From Baffinella frigidus (taxonomy: Eukaryota; Cryptophyceae; Cryptomonadales; Baffinellaceae): a DNA stretch of 12,609 bases. The position numbers were made by a program, and so were the translations under genes. Below, piece by piece: positions 1-7,155 of this stretch (position 1 is the first letter of the stretch; each line of letters opens with the position of its first letter). The stretch lies in NCBI GenBank assembly GCA_026770585.1, contig MU646431.1, positions 717,350-729,958 on the forward strand. The letters run 5' to 3'. Under the pieces are notes generated by a model, which ran no database searches, was not told the origin of the DNA, and saw only the letters and a program-made list of their open reading frames with translations.

Positions 1-129
1 ACCCCACACCCTAAACCCCACACCCCACACCCCACACCCTAAACCCCACACCCCAAACACCAAACACCAAACACCAAACACCAAACACTAAACCTCACAC
101 CCCAAACCCCAAACCCTCACACCCCACAG
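1..129 (+). repeat. Degenerate CCCTAAA telomere-like array, possible intron tail
   Basis: The sequence runs through variants of the telomere repeat such as CCCCACA, CCCTAAA, CCCCAAA and CACCAAA, all C-rich on the plus strand. It ends in ACCCCACAG at 121-129, which reads as a 3' splice acceptor, and the sequence after it is no longer telomeric. The left side leaves the window, so no donor can be checked. It may be the tail of an intron whose upstream exon is outside, or simply a subtelomeric array. The C-rich sense orientation matches the better supported telomeric introns at 6007-6231 and 10491-10712. Confidence 0.75.
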
Positions 130-159
130 GACGCGCGTCTGGGCACGACAGGAATGTGT

Positions 160-267
160 GTGTGTAAGACGGTATTTGTGTGCAAGATGGTATTTGTGTG
201 TAAGACGGTATTTGTGTGTTTTTCGGTATTTGTGTGTAAGACGGTATTTGCGTGTAAGACGGCGTGT
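160..267 (+). repeat. 18-bp minisatellite, six copies
   Basis: Six head-to-tail copies of an 18-bp unit (GTGTGTAAGACGGTATTT in its commonest form) start at 160, 178, 196, 214, 232 and 250; the fourth and last are the most diverged. Because 18 is a multiple of three, most frames stay open on both strands and give spurious repetitive peptides. Most units contain GTAAGA or GCAAGA, the first being a strong 5' splice consensus. The block is followed at 271-280 by TTAACCTCAG, which looks like a branch point and acceptor, so the whole block may be intronic. Confidence 0.85.
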
Positions 268-280
268 TTCTTAACCTCAG

Positions 281-506
281 GTACCACCGTCTCACACACA
301 AACACGCGGCCGAGCGGCGGGGGGTGGCGGCACGGGAGGCATTGGACAGAGCTGGGGAGGAGGCTGCCAGAGGGAGGGAGGCTGACGACATGGTACACCC
401 CCTAGCTCTGTCTCAGTCTATTTGGGATCGCCAATTTCGTGAGCTCGGGCTCTCTCCCGCCCCGAAGTTGACGAATTGGTACCGCACACCCAGCATGCCA
501 GCTTGA
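281..506 (+). CDS. Possible exon of an unrecognised helical protein (fragment)
   Basis: Starting after the putative acceptor CAG at 278-280, one frame is open to a stop ending at 506. Its first 40 or so codons (about 282-397) encode a charged, alanine- and glutamate-rich helical stretch (AERRGVAAREALDRAGEEAA and onward) that looks like real coding sequence. From 398 the frame enters a repeat arm that recurs inverted at 8131-8159, so the remaining residues are probably not native protein. No family is recognised. It could be a truncated or spliced exon, or a gene fragment cut by a repeat insertion. Confidence 0.3.
398..427 (+). repeat. Inverted-repeat arm, partner at 8131-8159
   Basis: CCCCCTAGCTCTGTCTCAGT and the bases after it (to TTTGGGA) match the reverse complement of 8131-8159 with about two mismatches. 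A related terminus, CTAGCTCTGCCCCACTTAGA, begins the hairpin element at 9808-9962. This suggests all three are ends of one short element family, and that this copy has lost its other end locally. Confidence 0.6.
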
Positions 507-571
507 AAATGGTCGGTCAACCCGAGGGAGGCAGCGCTTAACCCCTGATCCTGAGAGCTTGGAGCGCACGG

Positions 572-739
572 CCACACGAGGCTATCCATGCGAACATTTT
601 AAAATTTGTGGGGAAATGATCACGTTTCCGTACGGATCTCCGTACGGAAACGTGATCAAATGCTGACTTTTGGCGTGTTTCCTGGGCAATGATCCAATGA
701 TTAACTTGTGAATCTGTTCGCGTGGATAGCCTCGTGTGG
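572..739. mobile_element. MITE-like hairpin with a nested 20-bp palindrome
   Basis: The 25-nt ends (572-596 and 715-739) are inverted copies of each other with one mismatch, starting CCACACGAGGCTATCC. Inside lies a second perfect inverted repeat of 20 bp (617-636 and 639-658, two-base loop). The element has no coding capacity and no clear target duplication. The phrase CTTTTGGCGTGTTTCC at about 667-682 recurs at about 906-921 just outside. Confidence 0.6.
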
Positions 740-777
740 GGGGGAGACGGCATCCAGGGCGTCTTGATTTCCAAGGG

Positions 778-1000
778 CCGCGCCAGGGCACAAGTGGGGT
801 TTTCACACACACTCGTTCGCGCTGAAAGGGTTTAGATGGCTTATCGTGGTACAGATTTCTTTGAATCCGGACGTGTTCCGCATGGCAAGAGCTCCAATTT
901 CCATCACTTTTGGCGTGTTTCCCCGGTAGAATCAATTTTACTCGAACGAATCACCATTTTACTACACGATCTTGAAAATTGAACTTGTGCCCTGGCGCGG
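778..1000. mobile_element. Inverted-repeat bounded segment, possible MITE
   Basis: An exact 18-bp inverted repeat (CCGCGCCAGGGCACAAGT at 778-795, complement at 983-1000) bounds a 223-bp non-coding segment. The GCCAGGGC core resembles the ends of the 140-bp element family at 1836-1975 and 8894-9033, but the interior is not visibly related. No target duplication was found. Confidence 0.5.
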
Positions 1001-1042
1001 TCTGGCGATCATGTTTGCGATTCACCCGGCTCTTGTAAGAGA

Positions 1043-1237
1043 CAATGTGCTAGGACTTGGCCACATCGAACTTCGAACTTGCAAGATGCGAACTTCTAGA
1101 TGGACCGTAATTATTAGTAAACACCATGATTTGTACTGCAAAATCTGAATTTAAAACACTACATGTCCAAAAGAGTCCATCTAGAAGTTCGAATCTTGTG
1201 ACTTCGAAGTTCGATTTTGCCAAGTCCTACCACATTG
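1043..1237. mobile_element. MITE-like hairpin with ~60-bp arms
   Basis: The arms 1043-1104 and about 1173-1237 pair over roughly 60 nt with scattered mismatches. Shared blocks include CTAGGACTTGGC / CTACCACATTG at the ends, ATCGAACTTCGAA, and GAACTTCTAGATGGAC. The 70-bp middle is AT-rich. Only a small part of the open frame 1126-1554 lies here, which argues against that frame being a gene. Confidence 0.7.
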
Positions 1238-1245
1238 GCTTTAGG

Positions 1246-1464
1246 AGCTCTGGGGCCTTCAATAGTCCAACACCAGATGTCAGTGCGGAGAGAGATGCAC
1301 GGCAGGTCCATGGCGATCTCCATTTCCCGAGTCAGAACATGACAAGGCAGTCACGACCGACCGTCTGGCTTCGGCGTCCGCGTGACCGGTCACGTGGGCG
1401 TTCACGAGCCTGCCGGCGGGGCTGTTCCAGCTCTGGGGCCTTCAATAGTCCAACACCAGATGTC
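1246..1464 (+). repeat. Exact 36-bp direct repeat, copies 183 bp apart
   Basis: The 36-nt string starting AGCTCTGGGGCCTTCAATAG is identical at 1246-1281 and 1429-1464. The 183-bp offset is a multiple of three. In one open frame (1126-1554) both copies therefore give the same peptide (SSGAFNSPTPDV), but that frame starts in a hairpin element and has no other coding signal. Shorter versions of the TAGTCCAA core occur at 1664, 1808 and 1978. Confidence 0.8.
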
Positions 1465-2077
1465 CACTACCCAGTTTTCGCAACTGTCGCTAATTACGCT
1501 CACAGGGTATTGGATTTCGGTTTTGCTTCGGTTTCTTTCGGCGACACCACTTGAAGCAAGTCGCCTCGCTCCCTCTTAATTCGTGCCGCGCATGCTGCCC
1601 ATGACAGAAATCAATTCGTTCTGCACATGCTACCCGACGAAGTACAATGCCGTGTGCTAACTAGTAGTCCAAGAGATTGATAATTTATTGCCAAAAAAAA
1701 AACAGCGTCAGCGCCGCACATGCTACGCATTGTGCCACTACTGTACCCCGTGTCGGCCGCTCATACGAGCATTTTCCGGGTGGGTTCTAACTCCACCTCC
1801 TACACTAGTAGTCCAATACCGTGTGCTAACTAGTACACTGCCAGGGCGGAGTTTTTGTATTAGTCAACTCACCTGCGAATGTGTAGTAAAGAAGTACACG
1901 TAACGTGTACCTCGTTTCTTAAATTGACAGATTTGTGGGGGAGTTGACTTATGCAAAATCTCCAGGCTCGCAGTGTAGTAGTCCAATACCGTGAGCTAAC
2001 CACCCAGTTCGCAGCGGTCGACTAATCTTCCCTACTCTTCTCAAGTTTCGGTTTCGTTAGGCTCCCCGTCACCACTT
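1465..2077 (+). repeat. Diverged duplicated block around TAGTCCAA motifs; no gene seen
   Basis: Two diverged copies of a roughly 100-bp segment can be followed: 1465-1565 and 2000-2077. Both start near ACCCAGTT followed by a GTCG/CTAAT section, then GTTTCGGTTT, and end at a CACCACTT. The string TAGTAGTCCAATACCGTG is found at 1806-1823 and 1976-1993, followed in both by GCTAAC. The copies flank the 140-bp element at 1836-1975. I see no convincing open frame in this stretch. Confidence 0.5.
1836..1975. mobile_element. 140-bp hairpin MITE, copy 1
   Basis: The element starts CACTGCCAGGGC and ends in a diverged inverse of it (CAGGCTCGCAGTG). It is flanked by a 5-bp direct duplication TAGTA (1831-1835 and 1976-1980). 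A second 140-bp copy in the same orientation lies at 8894-9033 with its own 5-bp duplication. The interior is conserved: GTGTAGTAAAGAAGTACA and TTGACAGATTTGTGGG appear in both. Equal length and independent target duplications make this a genuine transposed family. The copy is non-coding and depends on an unseen transposase. Confidence 0.85.
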
Positions 2078-2235
2078 CACTCCAAGTCACAAGATTTCAG
2101 CTAAGTCAACCAGCTCACCTAAGTCGACTTTCCCCTGATTTCGTTTAGATGGACCCTGCCACCATGGCAGGCATTTGACTTAAGGCGCTGGTTTTCAGGG
2201 GGAGTTGACTTGACGAAATGTTCTGGCTCCGAGTG
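2078..2235. mobile_element. Degenerate relative of the 140-bp MITE family
   Basis: The right part (GGGGGAGTTGACTT, then a CTCCGAGTG end) resembles the right end of the element at 1836-1975. The left part (CACTCC, AGATTTCAGCTAAGTCAACC, CTCACCTAAG) resembles its arm. It is longer (158 bp), lacks a visible target duplication and contains a CCACCATGGCAGG block of unclear origin. The relationship is inferred by eye and is weaker than for the two 140-bp copies. Confidence 0.4.
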
Positions 2236-2351
2236 CAGGTCAATCAAGTGATCCCGCTCTGGCCCTGGCAGGTTTTCGCGCGGTGGGAGGCGCGTGAGGC
2301 CACGCGTGCCACGCGCGAGGCTGCTGGTGCTGCGCCTGCCTCAGCTATTCC

Positions 2352-2466
2352 GCTCATACGCCCTACCGTAGGGCCCTAGGACCTGCCTAGGACCTCAGTA
2401 TCCCGTAAGTGCCCAGTAGGCTCATACGCCCTACGGTAGGGCCCTAGGACCTACCGAGGACCTCTT
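2352..2466 (+). repeat. Two tandem cores of the CCTAGG / GTATCCC element family
   Basis: A 47-bp core (GCTCATACGCCCTACCGTAG, GGCCCTAGGACCT and following) occurs at 2352-2398 and again at 2420-2466, 68 bp apart. Between them is GTATCCCGTAAGTGCCCAG, which matches the terminus of the elements at 5279-5382 and 12091-12197. The arrangement looks like one element joined to part of another, lacking one end. No gene lies in 2236-2611. Confidence 0.7.
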
Positions 2467-2611
2467 GGCTGCTGATGCTGTGGCAGCCTGAGCGAAAACC
2501 GGCAGCGCCCTCTTGAAACCTGCACGCGAAGCCCCCCCCGGACCCTACAGGGGTACCTCGTTCAGGCTGCGGCAGCCTGCGCAGAGAAAGCACACGGTGG
2601 CCATTACGCAT

Positions 2612-2734
2612 ACAGGGGCACCTCGCTCTTAAGAACCCCCCCCCCCCCCCCCTAGGACCACCATAAGGCCCTAGGCATAGGCCTACTGTAGGGTCCTGGG
2701 GGGGGGCGGTTTCTTGTGAGCGAGGTACCCCTGT
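2612..2734. mobile_element. 123-bp ACAGGGG hairpin MITE, copy A
   Basis: The 24-nt inverted ends (2612-2635, ACAGGGGCACCTCGCTCTTA; 2711-2734) pair with a few mismatches, followed by a long C run (2637-2651) facing a G run. The middle is rich in CCTAGG and GGCCTA. A second copy is found at 2813-3078, and a lone end lies at 2547-2560. The target duplication is unclear. Confidence 0.8.
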
Positions 2735-2812
2735 GCCTGGGCGCTGTCTCTGTTGGAGGGCTCCTGCGCGGAGGCTCCCGAAGCTGCTTGACGGAGCGGT
2801 GTGATCCGTAGT

Positions 2813-3078
2813 ACAGAGGTACCTCGCTCATAAGAACGCGCCTCCTCCCAGGACCCTGCAGTATTTATCCGGGGAAAACTATTTTTCTTTCATTTGATTC
2901 CAATGAAAATTACTACACGAATGATTTAATATGACTAGTAAGAACGAACTGAGTAGTAATTTTGATTTCCATCAAATGAAACAAAAATAAGTTTCCCCGG
3001 ATAAGTATGGCTATGCTGAGGGCCCTATGATGGTCCTTGGGGGGGGGGGGGGTTTTCTTATGAGCGAGGTGCCCCTGT
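2813..3078. mobile_element. ACAGGGG hairpin MITE, copy B, split by another element
   Basis: The ends 2813-2836 and 3055-3078 are the same terminal inverted repeats as in 2612-2734. The copy is interrupted by the 140-bp element 2865-3004. Without that element and one 4-bp duplication it would be 122 bp, against 123 bp for copy A, so the nested insertion is a clean later event. It contains a long G run at about 3040-3052. Confidence 0.8.
2865..3004. mobile_element. 140-bp TTATC-ended hairpin nested in copy B
   Basis: The element starts TTATCCGGGGAAA and ends TTTCCCCGGATAA. It pairs over about 55 nt, including TTTCATTTGAT and AATTACTAC. It is flanked by 4-bp duplications GTAT (2861-2864 and 3005-3008). 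The element at 7820-7968 also begins TTATC, ends GATAA and has a 4-bp duplication, so the two probably used the same kind of transposase, although their inner sequences differ. Confidence 0.85.
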
Positions 3079-3177
3079 AGACAACGCGAAAGCGCAGGTC
3101 CCCCGTCACCGCTCGAGTAACAGGCCTACACACTTCATGATCACAGCCACTCCTCTCTAATAAAACTCTTTCCATGT

Positions 3178-4113
3178 TTAGGGTTTAGGGTTGACGGTTT
3201 AGGGTGTAGGGTTTAGGGTATAGGGTTCAGGGTTCGGGGTTCAGGGTTCAGGGTTCAGGGTTCAGGTTGTAGGGTCGAGGGTTTATGGTCCAGGGTTTAG
3301 GGTTTGGGGTTTAGGGTTTAAGGTTTTAGGGTTTAGGGTATAGGGTTTAGGGTTTTCGGTTAAGGTTCATCGGTTCAGGGTTTAGGGTTTAGGGGTTTGG
3401 GGTTCAGGTTCTGGGTTCAGGGTTTAGGGCCAAGGGTTTAGGGTTCAGGGTTCAGAGGGGAGTTTAGGGTGTCTAAAGAGCTCAGGTTTTGTGGTTGAGG
3501 GTTGATGTTTTTGGGTTGATGTTTCAGGGTTTAGGGTTCTGGGTTAAAGGTTGAGGGTTGAGGTTTGAGGGTTGAGGGTGTAGGGTTTAGGTTTAGGGTT
3601 TAGGGTTTAGGGTTTAGCGTTTAGGGTTTGGGGTTTGGGGTTTAGGGTTAGGTTTAAGGGTTTAGGGTTTAGGGTGTAGGGTGTGGGGTGTAGGGTTTGG
3701 GGTTTAGGGTTTAGGGTGTAGGGTTCAGGGTTTAAGGTTTAGGGTTTAGGGATTTGGGTTTAGCATTTAGGGTTTAGGGTTTGGGATTGACATTTCAGTG
3801 TTCACGGTTCAGGGTTTTGGGTTCGGGGTTTTAGGTTTAGGGTTGAGATTTTAAGGTTTAGGGGTTCGGGTTTCGGGTTAAGGGTTAAGGGTTAAGGGTT
3901 AAGGGTTTAGGGGTTAGGGTTTGGGGTTTAGGGTTTAGGGTTTGGGGTTTGGGGTTTAGGGTTCAGGGTTTAGGGTTCAGGATTCAGGGTTGAGGTTCCA
4001 GGGTTTAGGCTGGAGGGTTTAGGGTTTATTTTTTATGGTTTATGGTTTATGGTTTAGGCTTTGGGCTTTGGGCTTTGGGCTTTGGGCTTTGGGCTTCTGG
4101 GTTTAGGGTTTGG
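3178..4113 (-). repeat. Long degenerate TTTAGGG telomere-like array
   Basis: Over 930 bp consist of variants of the telomere repeat, G-rich on the plus strand: TTTAGGG, TTCAGGG, TTGAGGG, TTTGGGG, GTGTAGGG, and a run of TTTGGGC near 4055-4095. Local runs of one variant (for example TTAAGGG at about 3885-3905) suggest tandem slippage after decay. It contains no gene. Its right side abuts a remnant of the ACAGGGG family. If it were an intron it would belong to a minus-strand gene, but I find no convincing acceptor at its left end. Confidence 0.9.
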
Positions 4114-4125
4114 GGGGAAAAAACG

Positions 4126-4216
4126 GCCACTAGGACCACCGGACGGCCTTAGATAGGCCTACATCTATCCAGAGTCCTAGGAGGGCTCGCTGCCCTCTGA
4201 GCGAGGTATCCCTGCG
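4126..4216. mobile_element. Truncated ACAGGGG-family remnant at array edge
   Basis: CACTAGGACCACC, TAGATAGGCCTAC and the ending GAGCGAGGTATCCCTG match the middle and right terminus of the elements at 2612-2734 and 2813-3078. The left terminus is missing and is replaced by the end of the telomere-like array. From here to 4601 I see no supportable gene: the open frame on the minus strand (4149-4568) runs through this remnant and has no domain. Confidence 0.5.
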
Positions 4217-4601
4217 CTGTAATCAAGACTCGGTCGTGTGCGTGCCTCCGGGGAATACATGGTGGGCATGCTGGTTTCGATCCGGAAGAAACGCTCGTTT
4301 CTCTCGACATGTCCTTCTCTGCGTGCGCGTGTCCGTGTTTGTGCGGGAGAGAAAGACTCAACTCCACACGGTGGGCTACGAAGGTTTCTGTTCCGCTAGA
4401 TTTAGCGGTAACGTCACCAAATTTGCATTGAAGATCCTCAAAGGTTAACTGCCTCCTCGGTAAGTTGACTTTTTGATGAAAGGTGAACTGGTGCTCGCGG
4501 AAGAACCGTGAACCGGGGGCGTGCGAAGCGTGCTCATAGACTTTTGTATCACTCAACTCAAGGCTCAAGGGCCTGTTCTAGGAGCTGTATCGAGAGTAAT
4601 A

Positions 4602-4634
4602 AAGAAGAAGAAGAAGAAGAAGAAGAAGAAGAAG
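4602..4634. repeat. (AAG)n microsatellite
   Basis: Eleven units of AAG follow an AATAAA hexamer at about 4598. The surroundings 4635-4891 hold no recognised gene. Confidence 0.95.
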
Positions 4635-4702
4635 CGTGCTCGACCTTACGAAACGTGCTCAACCCCACTTTGACCGACGCATAACTCGGAATCAAGGACA
4701 CG

Positions 4703-4765
4703 TACCGCCATAGGGTCCTACAGTAGGGCTAGTCCACGGAGCATAGGACCACCTTAGGGGCGGTG
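4703..4765. repeat. Weak hairpin related to the GTCCTAC/CCTAGG families
   Basis: ACCGCC at 4704 pairs with GGCGGT at 4759-4764. The inner strings AGGGTCCTACAGTAGGG and TAGGACCACCTTAGGGG resemble the cores of the elements at 2612-2734 and 12091-12197. It is probably an old, partial copy. Confidence 0.35.
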
Positions 4766-4891
4766 AGAGACCCTATTTTCGTCCTTTAGGTTCTTGTAAC
4801 TCCCACCATAGGCGGACACCGGAACTTATCCTGCAGAAAAGGCCATTCTTCCTTTCGAGCAACCCCTGTACTCCTGCGACTGTGAACTTAT

Positions 4892-4926
4892 CAATGTATA
4901 TGTATATATATTTATATATGTATATA

Positions 4927-4962
<36 letters not shown>

Positions 4963-4965
4963 CAT
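4892..4965. repeat. AT-rich (TA)n microsatellite
   Basis: Alternating TA with occasional G or C interruptions (TATATGTATATA). The peptide that can be read through it is an artefact of the repeat. Confidence 0.95.
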
Positions 4966-5097
4966 GGTATTATTCCTGTCCGGGTTCGTATCGTCTGGGT
5001 AACACCCCTCTTAGCCTCACTGTTTATTCCTTTTCTAGCAGCTTCGGAGAGTCCTAAACATTCCGTCTCTCACCGTCCGTCCGCCCGTCCCTTTAGG

Positions 5098-5152
5098 TCC
5101 TTTAGGTTTTAATTTCGCCCAACATAGCCCAACGACACGCCGTTCCGTAGAA
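5098..5152 (+). repeat. Dispersed 55-bp repeat, inverted partner at 10210-10265
   Basis: TCCTTTAGGTTTTAATTTCG, followed by CCCAACATAGCCCAACGACA and CGTAGAA, matches the reverse complement of 10210-10265 with only a few differences. The copies are 5.1 kb apart in opposite orientation. The function is unknown; it may be the end of a larger element or a conserved non-coding unit. Confidence 0.75.
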
Positions 5153-5186
5153 GTCCCTTCGTCCCTCCGTCCCTCCCTCACTCGCA

Positions 5187-5220
5187 CCCACCCACCCACC
5201 CACCCACCCACCCACCCACC
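5187..5220. repeat. (CCCA)n microsatellite
   Basis: About eight CCCA units in a wider CT-rich tract (5153-5275). No gene is seen between 4966 and 5414. Confidence 0.95.
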
Positions 5221-5278
5221 CTCCTCTCCCCTCCTCCTCCCCTCCCTTTCTCGCTGCCTTCTACTCCTTCTCCAAGTA

Positions 5279-5382
5279 TATCCCTTAAGTGGCGAGTAGG
5301 CGCATACGCCCTACCGTAGGGCCCTAGGACCTGCCTAGGACCTCAGGGGGTCTATTTGGACTCCCTTGCCACTTAAGGGATA
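5279..5382. mobile_element. GTATCCC-family hairpin MITE, 104 bp
   Basis: The ends TATCCCTTAAGTGGC and GCCACTTAAGGGATA are exact inverted repeats. The interior contains CATACGCCCTACCGTAGGGC and CCTAGGACC, shared with the tandem cores at 2352-2466 and, in reverse orientation, with 12091-12197. No clear target duplication. It lies just downstream of the 3' end of the MYND gene. Confidence 0.8.
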
Positions 5383-5414
5383 CACCCCTCACGTGCAGTT
5401 CGGAGTTCCAGCAA

Positions 5415-6129
5415 TCACATCCCAAAGGGATAGCTGATCCTCAAATGGGCAAGGTCGGCTTCCACGGACTTAAGCTCCTCCTCCCCAACCCCCGGCTCGA
5501 GTGCCCTGAGGCGCAAGCTGGCCAGAAGCACCAGATCTTGACATACAACTTTCTTGGCGTGCACTTGTGCATCGCCCCCCCCAGCAAGGTCGAGCAGTGT
5601 TCGCCACTCTTGGGCAGCCTCTTGACGCTTCCCGCGTGCCTGGACAGAGAGGCAGGCTCACGGGGTGCGCTTGCCCTGACGAGGGCATGGTGAAACCCGT
5701 GCTAGATGCTACTGTTCTTGGTGAAATGCAAGAAGGGGTTCCGCTTGGTGAAATGCAAGAAGGGGTTCCAACGCGGGGCACGGATGGATGAAAGAGACCT
5801 CGTACAGTTGGGCAGTGGCGCTGAGGCTTGACAACTCCGCACGGCAGACCCCGTCCCTGCCTGACCCCGCCTTGGCCAGCTCTCGAAAGCGCATGACGAG
5901 TGGTTCGGCCTGGTCGATTGCGTTGGCATCCAACAGAGCGGTGATCAACGATTGCAATGGCGGCAGTTGCGAGCTGATGTCTCCCTGTGAACTCGCTGCC
6001 GCCAACCTGGGTAGGGTTTAGGGTTTAGGGTATAGGGTTTAGGATATGGGGTTTAGGGCTTAGGGTTTAGGGGCTAGAGTTAAGGGGTTAGGTTTGAGGG
6101 TTTAGGGTATAGGGTTGAGGGTTGAGGGC

Positions 6130-6175
<46 letters not shown>

Positions 6176-6857
6176 GGTTTAGGGTTTAGAGCTTAGGGTG
6201 TAGGGTTCAGGGTTTAGTGTTAGGGGTTTACGCGTGTCGCAGCAGGCGCCACCCCTCCGCGTCGTGCCCGTCCTCGATCGCCAACTCGCCGAGGCGTTGG
6301 CTCGCCTGACACTCTACTGAGAAGATGCCGTGCGATGCGCCCACGTCGCGCGCACGCTCCAATAACCCCACGGCTTCCTTCCGCTGGTGGGCGCAAAGGA
6401 GGTGCTCAGCCGTGTGGCACATCTCCTCACCCTGGTCCTGGAAACGGCCCATTGTTTTAAGGAGTTCGACGCGGCGTGCCTGTAGGCGGATGATAGAGCG
6501 TGTATGGTGTCCTCTCGCTGTTTCGTTGATCTCGAGTATCTGATTCAGCATGTGCGCTGTCCGGAATGACTGCAGGACGCAGTCGCAGACGTCATCCGAT
6601 GGATGCTCCATCATCTCCTCCATCTGCCCCTCCATTTCGAGCACCTGCTGCCATTCCGCAGCGGCGCTTTTCGCGCTGAGTTTCGCGACGATTTCCATGA
6701 CGTTTTTGAGGGGAATCGGACAAGTTCTCTTGTGTCGCCTCCACCCAGCGTTCTGGCATTCGGCGCTGCAGTAAGAGGCGTAAGTGCAGCGCGTGCAGTT
6801 CTTGAGCGCCACGGTCCCCGCCACACCGACCTTCCCACAGTGGGAGCATTTGGGCAT
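5415..6857 (-). CDS. MYND zinc-finger protein with TPR repeats, three exons
   Basis: The coding parts are 6857-6232, 6006-5799 and 5639-5415, giving 352 residues. The start is the ATG at 6857: it has a purine at -3 and no in-frame ATG upstream before a TGA. Residues 4-46 form a complete MYND finger with ligands C4, C7, C21, C24, C30, C34, H42 and C46. The family binds proline-rich partner peptides and often acts in protein-protein recruitment. Four TPR-like helical pairs follow, roughly at residues 150-180, 187-220, 223-255 and 267-300. TPR units 2 and 4 are complete only after splicing: LLRHA joins LAAASSQGD, and ATAQLYE joins ARGKRQEAAQEW. Intron 1 is made of telomere-like repeats. The last exon ends in a helical tail of about 50 residues. 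The domain calls are strong. The cellular role and the exact donor of intron 2 (GTCTCT) are less certain. Confidence 0.88.
5640..5798 (-). other. Intron 2 of the MYND-TPR gene
   Basis: On the minus strand the donor is GAG|GTCTCT at 5798 and the acceptor is CTCTCTGTCCAG, ending at 5640. It is 159 nt, phase 0. The acceptor is strong and the donor modest. Without splicing, the frame reads into a short repetitive peptide and stops at 5709. Splicing instead restores the canonical TPR pattern of small residues. It contains a 26-bp duplication at 5717-5742 and 5744-5769. Confidence 0.72.
5717..5769. repeat. 26-bp tandem duplication inside intron 2
   Basis: CTTGGTGAAATGCAAGAAGG with GGTTCC is present twice with one base between copies (27-bp period). 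It is identical in both copies, so recent. Confidence 0.9.
6007..6231 (-). other. Telomere-repeat intron 1 of the MYND-TPR gene
   Basis: On the minus strand the intron opens with GTAAAC at 6231 and closes with CCCTACCCAG at 6007. It is 225 nt, phase 2 (split alanine codon GC|G). Everything between is degenerate CCCTAAA, with a long run of CCCTCAA. Without splicing, a TAA stop follows at once (6230-6228). Splicing fuses two halves of a TPR helix pair in the correct frame. CTAAAC followed by CCCTA pyrimidines lies about ten bases before the AG, which would supply a branch point and a short polypyrimidine tract. Confidence 0.82.
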
Positions 6858-6910
6858 TTTTTCCACCTCGTCGCATCTCTTTTTTTTTCATGCGGTGGTC
6901 AAATTACGCA

Positions 6911-7016
6911 GGGGGGTATACCAGGGTCGTTCTTGGAGCCGTTGGGTCGTTCTTGGAGTCAAAATGACTTTGGAACACCATTTTCTCTTACAAATTGACT
7001 TTTGAATACCCCCCCC
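6911..7016. mobile_element. GGGGTAT-ended repeat, copy 1, upstream of MYND gene
   Basis: It starts GGGGGGTATACC and ends GAATACCCCCCC. The shared interior is two copies of TCGTTCTTGGAG about 20 bp apart, and ATTGACTTTTGAATACCCCC at the right. A second copy lies at 9380-9493. It lies 54 bp upstream of the MYND start codon and so may have moved into that gene's promoter. No other gene is seen in 6858-7155. Confidence 0.7.
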
Positions 7017-7047
7017 TCAGCGTGGAAAAAATCTTTGTAAGGCTCAG

Positions 7048-7063
7048 GGATCTCTAGAGATCC
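7048..7063. repeat. Perfect 16-bp palindrome
   Basis: GGATCTCTAGAGATCC is self-complementary. It lies between the divergent MYND gene and the signal-peptide frame, so it could be a dimeric protein-binding site, but nothing else supports that. Confidence 0.5.
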
Positions 7064-7155
7064 GATAGGAGATGTCTTCCTGACACTCCTGCGAAGCCGA
7101 GGTGTACAAAATCCGCCCCCTTGACGCGCCGGGAGGATTCCACGATCCGGGGCCA

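Noticed and set aside
1-128. True left chromosome end
   Set aside because: The orientation would fit, but the repeats are heavily degenerate and end in an acceptor-like AG; no pure terminal array is seen.
95-405. Overlapping open frames on both strands with repetitive peptides (YTQIPS- and CKTVFV-type)
   Set aside because: They are readings of the 18-bp minisatellite, whose length is a multiple of three and keeps frames open; no independent coding signal.
1126-1554. 142-codon open frame on the plus strand
   Set aside because: It starts inside a hairpin element and consists mainly of repeated sequence; no domain or splice support.
4266-4282. tRNA-like B-box (GGTTTCGATCC)
   Set aside because: No cloverleaf can be drawn around it and no A-box lies at the right distance.
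4149-4568. 139-codon open frame on the minus strand
   Set aside because: It runs through a decayed hairpin element and repeat-like TTGACTT sequence, has no domain, and an opposite-strand frame is also open.
4882-5112. Open frame beginning with alternating Y, I and M
   Set aside because: It is a translation of the TA microsatellite.
5570-5590. Possible frameshift in the last exon of the MYND gene at a C run
   Set aside because: Counting eight C residues (5575-5582) keeps the exon in one continuous frame from 5639 to the TGA at 5415.
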